Source: Luteimonas gilva (GTDB lineage Bacteria; Pseudomonadota; Gammaproteobacteria; Xanthomonadales; Xanthomonadaceae). From it: a DNA stretch of 64,000 nucleotides. Under the pieces are notes generated by a model, which saw nothing but the letters and a program-made list of their open reading frames with translations, was not told the origin of the DNA and made no database searches. Positions within the stretch are counted from its first letter, which is position 1, and every line of letters starts with the position of its first letter. Location of the stretch: the NCBI RefSeq assembly GCF_005239095.1, contig NZ_SZUA01000003.1, positions 62,001 to 126,000 of the forward strand, given 5' to 3'. Position numbers and translations under genes: made by a program. Of this stretch, positions 21,696-30,824 are shown one piece after another.

Positions 21696-23683
21696 GCTTC
21701 GAGCATCGCCTTGATCGCGGCGAAGCCGGCCGCGGCGCGCTCTTGTTTGCGCTCGGCGTCGGCCACCGGATCGGCGCCGTCGCGCTGCAATTCCTCGGCC
21801 GGCAATTCGTCGAGGAAACGGCTCGGTTGCAGGCGCACGCGGTTGCCCCATTTCTGCGCTTCGCGCGAATGCGACAGCCACAATTGCTCCTTGGCGCGGG
21901 TGATGGCCACGTACAGCAGGCGGCGCTCCTCGTCCAAGCGGCCTTCCTCGAGGCTGGCTTCGTGCGGCAGGGTGCCGTCCTCGACGCCGACCACGAACAC
22001 GTAACGGAATTCCAAACCTTTGGCCGCGTGCATGCTCATCAGCCGCACTTGGTTGCCGGCGTCGCTCTTGTCGGCGTGGGTGAGCAGGGCGAGTTGCGCG
22101 GCGAGTTCGCCGGGGCCAGGACTGCGGCCGCGGCCGGTCGACGGGCCTTCGAACCATTCGGCCAGTTCGTCCAGATTGCCGCGCCGGATCGCGAACAGCT
22201 GCTCGGTCTTGCATTGCGCGCGCAAAGCGGCGAGCAGGCCGGAGCGTTCGTTGAGCTGGCGCACCAGGTCGGCGGGCGGCAGGCGCTCGGCATCGCCGCG
22301 CAAGCCGCGCACGATGTCGGCGAAACCGCTCAGCGCGTTGGCCGAACGCGCCGGCAATTGCTTCAGCAAGCCGACCGATTCGGCCGCGCGCGACAAGGGC
22401 AGGTGCGCTTGCTGCGCCATCTCGGCCAGCTTCGCGAGCGTGGTCGCGCCGACCTCGCGCTTGGGCGATTGCACTGCGCGCAAGAAGGCCGCGTCGTCGT
22501 CGGGATTGGCGATCAAGCGCAGCCAGGACAGCGCGTCCTTCACTTCGCCGCGGTCCAGGAACGCGGTGCCGCCGCTGAGGTGGTAAGGCACGCGCAGCAA
22601 CTGCAGCGCCTTTTCCAGCGTGCGCGATTGGTGGTTGCCGCGGAACAGGATGCAGAAATCGCTCCATGCCGCCTTGCGCGCGGTGTTCAGGAAGTGGATC
22701 TCGCCGGCGACGCGTTCGGCCTCGTGGGCGCTGTCGCGGCATTCCCAGACGCGGATGCGGTCGCCGTCGGCCTGCGCGCTCCACAATTTCTTCGGATGCT
22801 CGTGCGGATTGTGCGCGATGAGCGCATTGGCCGCGCGCAGCACGCGGTTGCTGCAGCGGTAGTTCTGCTCTAGCTTGACCACTTTCAGCGCCGGATAATC
22901 CCGCGCCAGCTGCGACAGGTTTTCCGGATTGGCGCCGCGCCAAGCGTAGATGCTCTGGTCGTCGTCGCCCACGCAGGTGAAATTGCCTTTCGGGCCGGCC
23001 AGCGATTTCAGCAGGCGGTACTGGGCGTCGTTGGTGTCCTGGCATTCGTCGACCAGCAGATAGCCGATGCGTTCGCGCCAGGCCAGCGCCATTTCTTCGT
23101 CGTTTTCCAGCAGTTGCACCGGCAGCCGGATCAGGTCGTCGAAGTCGACCGCGTTGAACGCCGACAGGCGCTGCTGGTATTTGGCGTACAGGACGGCGGC
23201 TTCGCGTTCGCGCGCGGATTGCGCGGCTTCCAGCGCCTGCTCAGGCGAAAGGCCGGCGTTCTTGGCGCGCGAAATCAGCGATTGCGCGGCCTGCACCGCG
23301 TCGGGCTTGGCGCCCGCCAGCAGATCCTTCAGCTGCGCGGCGGTATCGTCGGCGTCGAAGATCGAGAAGCCGCGCTTCAGGCCGGCCTTGGCGTGTTCGA
23401 TCTGCAGCAGCTTCAGGCCCAGCGCGTGGAAGGTGCAGATCGTCAAGCCTTCAGCGGCTTCGCCCTTGATGCGCTTGCCAACGCGCTCGCGCATTTCCTT
23501 CGCCGCCTTGTTGGTGAAGGTGATCGCGGCGATGCGCTTGGCCGGATAGCGGCCGGAGGAGATCAATTGCGCGATCTTCTCGACGATGACGCGCGTCTTG
23601 CCGCTGCCGGCGCCGGCCAGCACCAGCAGCGGACCGTCGCAATGCGCGACCGCGGCGTTTTGTTGGGGGTTGAGGCCGTGCAT
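21692..23683 (-). CDS. rep: ATP-dependent DNA helicase Rep (UvrD family)
   Basis: A 663-residue SF1A 3'-5' helicase. Motifs in order: [13 protein letters not shown] (about 22-33), Ia [79 protein letters not shown] and [34 protein letters not shown] is the typical Rep start. It helps forks past bound proteins and restart. The last residues end in a repeat-derived stop. A long composite repeat and tdk lie upstream on the other strand. Confidence 0.95.
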   Translation of the reverse strand: MHGLNPQQNAAVAHCDGPLLVLAGAGSGKTRVIVEKIAQLISSGRYPAKRIAAITFTNKAAKEMRERVGKRIKGEAAEGLTICTFHALGLKLLQIEHAKAGLKRGFSIFDADDTAAQLKDLLAGAKPDAVQAAQSLISRAKNAGLSPEQALEAAQSAREREAAVLYAKYQQRLSAFNAVDFDDLIRLPVQLLENDEEMALAWRERIGYLLVDECQDTNDAQYRLLKSLAGPKGNFTCVGDDDQSIYAWRGANPENLSQLARDYPALKVVKLEQNYRCSNRVLRAANALIAHNPHEHPKKLWSAQADGDRIRVWECRDSAHEAERVAGEIHFLNTARKAAWSDFCILFRGNHQSRTLEKALQLLRVPYHLSGGTAFLDRGEVKDALSWLRLIANPDDDAAFLRAVQSPKREVGATTLAKLAEMAQQAHLPLSRAAESVGLLKQLPARSANALSGFADIVRGLRGDAERLPPADLVRQLNERSGLLAALRAQCKTEQLFAIRRGNLDELAEWFEGPSTGRGRSPGPGELAAQLALLTHADKSDAGNQVRLMSMHAAKGLEFRYVFVVGVEDGTLPHEASLEEGRLDEERRLLYVAITRAKEQLWLSHSREAQKWGNRVRLQPSRFLDELPAEELQRDGADPVADAERKQERAAAGFAAIKAMLEA

Positions 23684-23731
23684 GGGGAACCTGTGGAGCA
23701 GGCGCGCATTCTACCGGACGGCGCCGCGCTG

Positions 23732-23866
23732 TAGCCCCCTTTGGAAAGGGGGCGAATCCGCCGAAGGCGGATGGGGGATTTGCTTTGCGCTTGAGGTCGC
23801 TTTAGATCAGCAACAAAAAGCAAATCCCCCTCAATCCCCTTTTCCAAAGGGGGAGGAACAGCAGTT
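23732..23866. repeat. CCCCCTTTGG...AAATCCCCC inverted repeat
   Basis: Left part GCCCCCTTTGGAAAGGGGGC plus GGGGGATTTGCTTTG, right part CAAAAAGCAAATCCCCCTC plus CCTTTTCCAAAGGGGGAGG. The outer and inner pieces are complementary to each other, forming a long hairpin; CGAATCCGCCGAAGGCGGAT makes an inner hairpin. A single-arm relative is at 45137-45167. Confidence 0.75.
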
Positions 23867-23900
23867 GCGCGGCGCTGGGCCAAGGCCCAACCTACGCAGC

Positions 23901-24527
23901 ATGGCCAAGCTCTATTTCTATTATTCGGCGATGAACGCCGGCAAGACCACCACGCTGCTGCAGAGCGCGCACAACTACCGCGAGCGCGGCATGCGGGTAG
24001 CGATCCTGACCCCGGCGCTGGACCATCGCGCCGGCAGCGGCACCGTGGCTTCGCGGATCGGGTTGCAGGCGCAAGGCCGTGCGTTCCAGCGCGGCGACGA
24101 TCTGGAGGCGCTGATTCGCGCCGACATCGCCGCGCACGGCAAACTGGATTGCGTGCTGGTGGACGAAGCGCAATTCCTCACCAAGGCGCAGGTGTGGCAA
24201 TTGAGCGAAGTGGTGGATGCGCTGCGCATCCCGGTGCTGTGCTACGGCCTGCGCACCGATTTCCGCGGCGAATTGTTCGAAGGCAGCCAATATCTGCTGG
24301 CCTGGGCCGACGAGCTGACCGAGATCAAGACCATCTGCCACAGCGGCAAGAAGGCGACGATGACCGTGCGCGTGGATGAACAGGGCCGCGCGCTGTTGGC
24401 CGGTCCGCAGGTCGAAATCGGCGGCAACGAACGCTACGTGTCGGTTTCGCGCGCCGAGTTCAAGCGGGTGATGCGCGGCGAAAGCGCGGTCGAGGGTCTG
24501 GTGCCGCAGCAACCGCCCCTGCTGTAG
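23901..24527 (+). CDS. tdk: Thymidine kinase, zinc site degenerate
   Basis: This 208-residue type II thymidine kinase salvages thymidine to dTMP. It has the P-loop [20 protein letters not shown] (about 9-28), the DEAQF motif (usual DECQF), [20 protein letters not shown] and the substrate lasso [15 protein letters not shown]. In the E. coli enzyme, zinc is held by CxC and a later CRKH. Here the pairs read C-H-S and S-R-A-E, so three of four ligands are replaced. The catalytic parts are intact, so the enzyme is probably active with a metal-free lasso. The start ATG 23901 lies just after a REP half. Confidence 0.92.
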   Translation: MAKLYFYYSAMNAGKTTTLLQSAHNYRERGMRVAILTPALDHRAGSGTVASRIGLQAQGRAFQRGDDLEALIRADIAAHGKLDCVLVDEAQFLTKAQVWQLSEVVDALRIPVLCYGLRTDFRGELFEGSQYLLAWADELTEIKTICHSGKKATMTVRVDEQGRALLAGPQVEIGGNERYVSVSRAEFKRVMRGESAVEGLVPQQPPLL

Positions 24528-24531
24528 CCGT

Positions 24532-27339
24532 TCAACGGCAGGCTTCGCGCAACCTGGCGACTTCGCGCGGCAGGGCGCCGCCGTCGGGCAGCGCGGCTTG
24601 CAGTTCCACGGCCAAGGCGTCCAATTGGCCGGCGCCGGCTCCCGGGTCGCCTCGGCACGTCGATTCGGCCGAATAAGCGCGGGCGCGCCAGCGCAATTTG
24701 CGGTATTCGGTGCCGGGTTGGCGCAAGCGTCCGATGCGGTCGAATTCGAGCATCGCCTCCGGCTGTTCGTCGCCGCGCGCTTGCAGCCGCGCCAAGGACA
24801 GTTCCGCGCGCAGCGTGCGCAAGGAGTTGGAGCCGTCGCCGCTGCGCAGGATGTTCACGGCCTGGTTCAAGCGCAACCTCGCTTCCACGTCGCGTCCCTG
24901 CGCGGCCAAGCATTCGCCGATCAAGCGGTCGGTGTCTGCGACCTGCGAATGCTGCGCGCCGAACTGGGCCACGCGCAGGCGCCGCGATTCCTCCAGCGCT
25001 TGCAGCGCTTCCGCGTCGCGGCCGGCGTCGTGCAGCACCATGCCGTAGTTGAACAGGCCGCCCGGCAACAGGCCGGCGCCGCCGGGCAGGCGCCAGATGC
25101 GGATCGCTTCCTGCAGCGCCGTCGACGCAGCCGCGATGTCGCCGCGTTCCCAGGCCACCACGCCGATCGAACTCCAGGTGCCGCCGACGTCGATATGGTC
25201 GCGGCCGACGCGCGCGATCAGCGACTTCTGCACTTCGCGGAATTCGTCCTCGGCGGCGAGCAGGCGGCCCTGGTCCAGATACACGCCCGCCAACTGGCGC
25301 CGCGCCGACAGGGTGGAAGGATGGCGCGGCCCCAATTGCTGCATGCCCAGCGCGATCGCCTCGCGCAGGGTCTTGCCGGCCGCGTCGGTATCGCCTTGCT
25401 CGCGCTGGACCACGCCGATGCTGCGCAGGATGTCGACCGCGAGCGGATGCTTGTCGCCCTCGGACGCGCGCAGCTGCGCCAGCGCGTCGCGAAAACCCTG
25501 CAGGGCCTGTTGCGATTCGCCGACGTCCGAGTGCAGCGCCGCCAGGTCGGTCATGTTCTCGACCACGCCGATCTGGTCGCCGAGCGGATCGCGGCGCAGC
25601 GCCATCGATTTCTCGAACAGCGCGCGCGCGGTGCGCGATTCGCCGATCGCGCGCCGGCAGCGGCCCAGCTGCGAATAGTATTCGGCGACCTGCGAAGCGA
25701 GCTGCACCTGTTCGCGGCGCGCGCTGTCCATCAGCGGCTGCATGGTGTCGATGCACTGCCGCGACTCGCCGAGCAGGCGTTGCGCGCGGCCGGTCTGGGT
25801 TGCGGCCTGCAAGCGCAGGCTGGACGGCGGATCGGGCATCGCCGCGATCATCGCCGCTTGCTGGCGCAACACGTCCAGCGCCGCGCCGTAGTTGCCGCGG
25901 CTGGTGTGGATGCGCGCGATCACGCCCAGGATTTCGGCGCGCGCGCCGGGCTGCCGCGACGACAGTCCGCGTCCGCCTTCTTCGCCGGCCCTGAGCAGAT
26001 CTTCCACGCTCAGCGGCTTGCCGTCGGCGGCGATCCCGGCGTTCTCGAACAGGCCGATCACGAAGTCCTGCATCGCCTGCGCGCGCGCCGCTTCGCGCAC
26101 CGCTTCGCGCGCTTGCCAGGCGACGATGCCCAGCGCGCCGATCAGCACCGTCGCCACCAGCGCGCCGGTCGCCAGCGCCCAACGATGGCGATGAACGTAC
26201 TTGCGGATCCGGTAGCCCACGCTCTGCGCGCGCGCCTGCACCGGCCGGCCGGCTTGGTGGCGCTGCAGATCCAGCGACAGCGCTTCGACCGAGGCGTAAC
26301 GCTGCTCCGGCCGCTTGGCCAAAGCCTTGAGCGTGATGTTGTCCAAATCGCCGACCAGGGCGCGCGCGCGGCGGCGCAGGCCGGCCGCGTCGTGCTGGGT
26401 GGAGGCGTCGGCGGTGGCGCGCATCAAGGCTTGCGAAGGCCGCTGCGGATCGTGGGCGACGATCGCCTCTTCCCATTCGGCGTCGGTCTGACGCTTGAGC
26501 CGATAAGGTTTGGTGTCGGCGAGCAGTTCGTACAGCACCACGCCCAGCGAATACACGTCGGTCATCGTCGTGACCGGTTCGCCGCGCACTTGCTCGGGCG
26601 CGGCGTAGTGCAGGGTGAAGGCGCGCACGCCGGTACGGGTGCGTTCGATGGTCTTGTCGGTGTCCAGCAGTTTGGCGATGCCGAAATCGAGCAGGCGCAC
26701 TTCGCCGCCGGGCGTGACCAGGATGTTGGAAGGCTTCAGGTCGCGATGCACGATCAGGTTGGCGTGCGCGTGGCTGACCGCTTCGCAAACTTGGTGGAAC
26801 AGCGCCAGCCGCGCCTCCAGCGGCACCGCGCGGTTGCGGCAGTAGTCGGTGATCGGTTCGCCTTCGACGTATTCCAGCGCCAGATAAGGTTGGCTGTCGT
26901 TGCTGATGCCGGCGTCGAGCAGGCGCGCGATGTGCGGATGCTCCAGCCGCGCCAGGATCTGGCGTTCGCGGGTGAAGCGCAGGCGCAGATTGGGATCGGC
27001 CAGGCCCGGCCGCAGCAATTTCAGCGCGACCCGGCGTTGGTAAAGGCCGTCGGCGCGCGCCGCGGACCAGACCTGGCCCATGCCGCCTTCGCCGAGCGGC
27101 AAATCCAGGCGGTACGGGCCGACCATCGTGCCGCTGCGCGCGCTTTGCGCCAGCGACACCACCGGTTCGGACAGGAAATGCTCGCTGCCTTTTTCCAGCG
27201 CGACGAGTTCTTCGAGTTCGGCGGCGAGCGCGGGATCGGTGTCGCGCAATTCGGCCAGGTGGCGCTCGCGTTCGACCGGTTCCAGTTCGAACAGCGCATC
27301 GAGCAGCGGCGAGAGGCGTTGCCAGCGATCCAGGTCCAT
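24532..27339 (-). CDS. Transmembrane Ser/Thr protein kinase with TPR sensor domain
   Basis: A 935-residue receptor kinase. The kinase domain spans about 75-350: Gly loop LGEGGMGQVW (83-91), Lys107 in VALKLL, HRDLKPSN (catalytic Asp200), LLDFGIAKLL (218-220), and APEQVRGEPVTTMTDVYSLG. One membrane helix follows (WALATGALVATVLIGALGIV, about 390-412). The remaining 500 residues are helical TPR-type repeats outside the membrane. It is the next gene after the ECF sigma factor on the same strand, a pairing like PknS-EcfK of Xanthomonas, where the kinase activates the sigma factor. Its 3' end almost touches tdk. Confidence 0.9.
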   Translation of the reverse strand: MDLDRWQRLSPLLDALFELEPVERERHLAELRDTDPALAAELEELVALEKGSEHFLSEPVVSLAQSARSGTMVGPYRLDLPLGEGGMGQVWSAARADGLYQRRVALKLLRPGLADPNLRLRFTRERQILARLEHPHIARLLDAGISNDSQPYLALEYVEGEPITDYCRNRAVPLEARLALFHQVCEAVSHAHANLIVHRDLKPSNILVTPGGEVRLLDFGIAKLLDTDKTIERTRTGVRAFTLHYAAPEQVRGEPVTTMTDVYSLGVVLYELLADTKPYRLKRQTDAEWEEAIVAHDPQRPSQALMRATADASTQHDAAGLRRRARALVGDLDNITLKALAKRPEQRYASVEALSLDLQRHQAGRPVQARAQSVGYRIRKYVHRHRWALATGALVATVLIGALGIVAWQAREAVREAARAQAMQDFVIGLFENAGIAADGKPLSVEDLLRAGEEGGRGLSSRQPGARAEILGVIARIHTSRGNYGAALDVLRQQAAMIAAMPDPPSSLRLQAATQTGRAQRLLGESRQCIDTMQPLMDSARREQVQLASQVAEYYSQLGRCRRAIGESRTARALFEKSMALRRDPLGDQIGVVENMTDLAALHSDVGESQQALQGFRDALAQLRASEGDKHPLAVDILRSIGVVQREQGDTDAAGKTLREAIALGMQQLGPRHPSTLSARRQLAGVYLDQGRLLAAEDEFREVQKSLIARVGRDHIDVGGTWSSIGVVAWERGDIAAASTALQEAIRIWRLPGGAGLLPGGLFNYGMVLHDAGRDAEALQALEESRRLRVAQFGAQHSQVADTDRLIGECLAAQGRDVEARLRLNQAVNILRSGDGSNSLRTLRAELSLARLQARGDEQPEAMLEFDRIGRLRQPGTEYRKLRWRARAYSAESTCRGDPGAGAGQLDALAVELQAALPDGGALPREVARLREACR

Positions 27340-27366
27340 GCTCAGCCCCGGCCGAATCGACGCTTT

Positions 27367-27457
27367 GTAGAGCGGAGCTTGCTCCGCTGCCTTTGCTCGC
27401 GCGCGCTCACTCGCTGGGCCCCCGAAGGAAAGAGCAGCGGAGCAAGCTCCGCTCTAC
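27367..27457. repeat. GTAG-type REP pair
   Basis: GTAGAGCGGAGCTTGCTCCGC with its inverted partner GCGGAGCAAGCTCCGCTCTAC; each unit also folds alone (GCGGAGC-TT-GCTCCGC). GTAG plus hairpin is the form of SMAG/GTAG REPs described in Stenotrophomonas. It separates the kinase from the sigma factor gene. Confidence 0.9.
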
Positions 27458-27503
27458 GAAACAAAAGCCCGGCGGCGTGCGCATGAACCCGCGCCCGTGC
27501 CGG

Positions 27504-28070
27504 TTACTCGTTCTTCAACGCCGCCAGCAGGAACAGCCGCGCCTTTTGCCAATCGCGGCGGATGCTGCGTTCGGAACGCTTGAGCAGGGCGGCGATCTCC
27601 AGTTCCGACAGGCCGGCGAAATAGCGCAGCTCCACCACCTGCGCCAGTTTTTCGTCGACCGCCGACAACCGGGTCAAGGCCGTGTCCAAGCCCAGCATTT
27701 CTTCGTCCAGGCGCAGGCCGCCTTCGACGTCTTCGGGCAAGTCGGTCACGCGGTGCAGATCGCCGCCGCGCTTTTGCGCCAAACGCTGGCGGGCGTAATC
27801 GACCACCACGCTGCGCATCGCCGAGGCCGCATAGGCGAAGAAATGCGCGCGGTCGCCGAATTGCGCTTCGCGGCGCCCGATCAATTTCAGGTAGGCCTCG
27901 TGCACCAGCGCGGTGGCGTCCAAAGTGTGCCCGTGCTGGCCGGCGAGCTGGCGCCGGGCCATCGCATGCAGCTCTTGGTAGAGCGTGGACAGCACGCGAT
28001 CCAGGGCGCCGCGGTCCCCGTCGCGCGCGGCGTCCAACAGGAGCGTAATTTCGGTGGTGCTGCTGGACAT
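27504..28070 (-). CDS. ECF-family RNA polymerase sigma factor, kinase-linked type
   Basis: A 188-residue sigma factor with region 2 (LVHEAYLKLIGRREAQFGDR, HFFAYAASAMRSVVVDYARQ) and region 4 (LAQVVELRYFAGLSELEIAALLKRSERSIRRDW). The pattern LHAMARRQLAGQ..TLDATALVHEAYLKL is that of the ECF group found beside Ser/Thr kinases (ECF43-like), which lack a classical anti-sigma factor. None is present here, and the downstream neighbour is the kinase. ATG 28070 was chosen because the 19 upstream residues are Arg/Pro-rich. A -10-like TATATT lies at 28104-28099 on the coding strand. Confidence 0.88.
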   Translation of the reverse strand: MSSSTTEITLLLDAARDGDRGALDRVLSTLYQELHAMARRQLAGQHGHTLDATALVHEAYLKLIGRREAQFGDRAHFFAYAASAMRSVVVDYARQRLAQKRGGDLHRVTDLPEDVEGGLRLDEEMLGLDTALTRLSAVDEKLAQVVELRYFAGLSELEIAALLKRSERSIRRDWQKARLFLLAALKNE

Positions 28071-28154
28071 CGCGACTCGGGGGCGTGGTCGGAGCCTAAA
28101 TATAGTCTTTCCTGAACGGGCCGGCACAACCGAGCGTCCGTTCGGCCCAACGGT

Positions 28155-28967
28155 TCAGCGCTGGCAGTGGCCGCACCAGACGGTGGTGCGCTGGCCCAGC
28201 GAGGCTTCCTTCAACGGCCGCCCGCAGCGCGGGCAGGGCTCGCCGCCGCGGCCGTAGGCCGACAATTCCTGTTCGAAATAACCGGGCGCGCCGTCGGGAT
28301 TCAGGAAATCGCGCAAGGTGGTGCCGCCGCGCGCGATCGCATGGGCCAGGATCCTCTTCACCTCTTCGGCCAGCAGGCCGTATCGCTCGCGCGAGACGCG
28401 CCCGGCGGCGCGCAGCGGCGAAACGCCGGCCGCGAACAAGGCTTCGGCCGCGTAGATGTTGCCCACGCCCACCACGATCCGCTGATCCATCAGGAAGGTC
28501 TTCACCGGCGCGCTGCGGCCGCGGCTGCGTTCGAACAAGTAGTCGCCATCGAACGCGTCCGACAAGGGTTCCGGGCCCAGATCGCGCAGCAATTCGTGGG
28601 TTTCGCCCGGCGCCTGCCAGAGCAGGCAGCCGAAGCGGCGCGGGTCGTTGAAGCGCAGCACGCGGCCCGAATCCAAGGCGATGTCGACATGATCGTGCGC
28701 GGTCGGCGCGGTCTTGGCCGGTAAGACGCGCAAGCTGCCGGACATGCCCAGATGCAGCAGCGCGCTGCCGGCGGCGGTGTCCAGCAATAGGTATTTGGCG
28801 CGCCGCCGCACCGCTTCGATGCGCTGGCCAGGCAGGTCTTGCGACACCTCGGGCGGAATCGGCCAGCGCAGATCGGGGCGGCGCAGCAATACCGACTTCA
28901 CCCGCCGTTTTTCGACGTGCGGCGCCAGACCGCGGCGGGTGGTTTCGACTTCGGGGAGTTCGGGCAT
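28155..28967 (-). CDS. mutM: Formamidopyrimidine-DNA glycosylase (Fpg/MutM)
   Basis: A 270-residue DNA glycosylase that removes 8-oxoguanine and formamidopyrimidines and cleaves the strand. It has the catalytic N-terminus [13 protein letters not shown] (Pro2, Glu3), the lysine in RRAKYLLLD (about 58), [23 protein letters not shown], the H2TH domain with [19 protein letters not shown], and a C-terminal zinc finger with four cysteines, CPRCG and CGHCQR. All key residues are present. Confidence 0.97.
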   Translation of the reverse strand: MPELPEVETTRRGLAPHVEKRRVKSVLLRRPDLRWPIPPEVSQDLPGQRIEAVRRRAKYLLLDTAAGSALLHLGMSGSLRVLPAKTAPTAHDHVDIALDSGRVLRFNDPRRFGCLLWQAPGETHELLRDLGPEPLSDAFDGDYLFERSRGRSAPVKTFLMDQRIVVGVGNIYAAEALFAAGVSPLRAAGRVSRERYGLLAEEVKRILAHAIARGGTTLRDFLNPDGAPGYFEQELSAYGRGGEPCPRCGRPLKEASLGQRTTVWCGHCQR

Positions 28968-29130
28968 GGGGATTAGTGTCGCAAAGCCGTCAAGCGCCGG
29001 GATCGGGATGCCTCAAAAGGGGGCCTTGCGTCGCATAAGTCCTTAATCTGAATGAACATACGGCGGCGCAGGGATGGAATTCGCGCCGCCGCGACCGCAT
29101 GATGGTCGGGTCACTTTCCGAGTCCCCGCG

Positions 29131-30339
29131 ATGCCCGCTTCGATCCTCGATTTCCTGGCCGGCGGCCTGCTCCAGTTCGGCTGGATGGGCCTGGCGATCT
29201 ATTTCCTGATCGCCACCCAGCTGACCATCTTCTCGGTCACGCTGTACCTGCACCGCAGCCAGGCCCACCGCGGCGTCGATTTCCACCCGGCGCTGGCCCA
29301 CTTCTTCCGGTTCTGGACCTGGCTGACCACGTCCATGATCACCCGCGAGTGGGTGGCGATCCATCGCAAGCACCACGCCAAGTGCGAGACCGAGGACGAT
29401 CCGCACAGCCCGATGTACAAGGGCATCAAGACCGTGTTCTGGCGCGGCGTCGAGCTGTACCGCGAAGCGCGCGCGCAGCGCGACGACATCGAGCAGTACG
29501 GCAAGGGCGCGCCGAACGATTGGATCGAGCGCCATCTGTACACGCCGCACGCGACGATGGGTCCGACCCTGCTGCTGTTCGTCAGCTTCGCCCTGTTCGG
29601 CTTCGCCGGCGTGGCGATCTGGGCGATCCAGATGGCCTGGATCCCGTTCTGGGCCGCAGGCGTCGTCAACGGGCTGGGCCATTGGTGGGGCTATCGCAAC
29701 TTCGAGACCACCGATACCGCCACCAACCTGACCCCGTGGGGCGTATGGATCGGTGGCGAAGAGCTGCACAACAACCACCACGCCTTCCCCAGCTCGGCGC
29801 GCTTCGCGCTGCGCAAGTGGGAATTCGACATCGGCTGGGCCGCGATCAAGGGCTTCCAGGCGCTGGGCCTGGCCAAGGTGCTGCGCGTGGCGCCGGCGCT
29901 GGACGTGCGTCCCAACATCCATGTGCCCGACGGCGACACCATGAAGGCGTTGCTCGCGCACCGCTTCCAGGCGATGACCGACTACCAGCGCAACGTGATC
30001 GGCCCGGCGCTGCGCGAAGAAGCCAGCGCCGCCGGCGCCAAGCTGCGTTCGTTGCTGCCGCGCCAACTGCGCAAGGGCCTGGTCGACGACGGCCGCTGGC
30101 TGAAGCCGGAAGCGCGTGAGCAACTGCAGACCTGGGTCTCGCAGCGTCCGCGCATCCGCACCTTGGTCGAGCACCGCGCGCGCCTGTCCGCGCTGCTGGA
30201 AGCGCGCAGCCAGAACGCCGCCGAATCGCTGCACAACCTACAAGCCTGGTGCCGCGAGGCCGAGGCCAGCGGCATCCGCGCGCTGCAGGAATTCTCGGCG
30301 CGATTGAAAGGCTATTCGCTGCAGTCGGTGCGCGCCTGA
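29131..30339 (+). CDS. Acyl-lipid fatty acid desaturase (DesA-like)
   Basis: A 402-residue membrane di-iron desaturase. The three histidine boxes are present: HRSQAHRG, IHRKHHAKCETEDDPHSP and EELHNNHHAFPSSARFALRK. Membrane helices surround them (LQFGWMGLAIYFLIATQLTI, LLLFVSFALFGFAGVAIWAI). Family members put a double bond into membrane acyl chains to adjust fluidity. The C-terminal 100 residues are a soluble helical extension rich in Arg/Ala. Start ATG 29131 directly precedes the first helix. A strong terminator follows 28 bases after the stop. Confidence 0.9.
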   Translation: MPASILDFLAGGLLQFGWMGLAIYFLIATQLTIFSVTLYLHRSQAHRGVDFHPALAHFFRFWTWLTTSMITREWVAIHRKHHAKCETEDDPHSPMYKGIKTVFWRGVELYREARAQRDDIEQYGKGAPNDWIERHLYTPHATMGPTLLLFVSFALFGFAGVAIWAIQMAWIPFWAAGVVNGLGHWWGYRNFETTDTATNLTPWGVWIGGEELHNNHHAFPSSARFALRKWEFDIGWAAIKGFQALGLAKVLRVAPALDVRPNIHVPDGDTMKALLAHRFQAMTDYQRNVIGPALREEASAAGAKLRSLLPRQLRKGLVDDGRWLKPEAREQLQTWVSQRPRIRTLVEHRARLSALLEARSQNAAESLHNLQAWCREAEASGIRALQEFSARLKGYSLQSVRA

Positions 30340-30346
30340 CGCTACC

Positions 30347-30709
30347 GTGAAATTGCGTTCTCGTCGCAAGAAGCCCGGCCGCGTTTGGCCGGGCTTCTTG
30401 TTTCTGGCGATGGCGCCCTGCGTCGCGAGCGCGCAGGTGAACGCCACCAGCGACTACTTGTCGCGCATGGACGCCGACCGCGACGGGCGCGTATCGCCGG
30501 TCGAATACCAGGACTGGCTCAGCTACGCCTTCGACGGCATGGACAAGAACGGCGACGGCACCTTGTCCGCCGCCGAGCAGCCGGGCGGCAAGGGCCGGCC
30601 GATCACGCGCACCGAACATCGCGAGCGCTTGGCCGAAAGGTTCAAGCGCCAGGACACGAATCGCGACGGTTATCTGAGCGCGAAAGAATTGTCCGCGCCG
30701 CCGCAGTAA
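30347..30709 (+). CDS. Exported EF-hand calcium-binding protein
   Basis: A 120-residue precursor with a GTG start, signal peptide (FLFLAMAPCVASA, cleavage near residue 29) and three EF-hand loops: DADRDGRVSPVE, DKNGDGTLSAAE and DTNRDGYLSAKE, each with the D-x-D/N-x-D-G spacing. It probably binds calcium in the periplasm. The gene starts eight bases after the desaturase, and the coding region for its signal peptide contains a perfect 14-bp hairpin followed by TTT that looks like the desaturase terminator, so read-through may govern expression. No ribosome site is evident. Confidence 0.75.
   Translation: MKLRSRRKKPGRVWPGFLFLAMAPCVASAQVNATSDYLSRMDADRDGRVSPVEYQDWLSYAFDGMDKNGDGTLSAAEQPGGKGRPITRTEHRERLAERFKRQDTNRDGYLSAKELSAPPQ
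30367..30403 (+). terminator. Perfect terminator hairpin inside a reading frame
   Basis: CAAGAAGCCCGGCC (30367-30380), six-base loop, GGCCGGGCTTCTTG (30387-30400), then TTT. The 14-bp stem is perfect. It lies after the desaturase gene but within codons 7-19 of the EF-hand protein. Confidence 0.85.
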
Positions 30710-30714
30710 CTTTC

Positions 30715-30781
30715 GTGGGAGCGGCTTTAGCCGTGAGCTCTTCAGCCTGCCGATAAAGCTCGCGGCTGAAGCCGCTCCCAC
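30715..30781. repeat. GTGGGAGCGGCTTTAGCC-type inverted repeat
   Basis: Arms of 25 bases (30715-30739 and 30757-30781), complementary with two mismatches; same family as 18017-18100. It follows the EF-hand gene and faces the convergent beta-propeller gene. Confidence 0.88.
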
Positions 30782-30824
30782 AGGAGCTTATGCCGATCCG
30801 GCCAATCTTCCGGATCGGCCTATC

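Noticed and set aside
24598-27486. 962-codon open frame opposite the receptor kinase
   Set aside because: Antisense shadow; the kinase motifs on the minus strand are complete.
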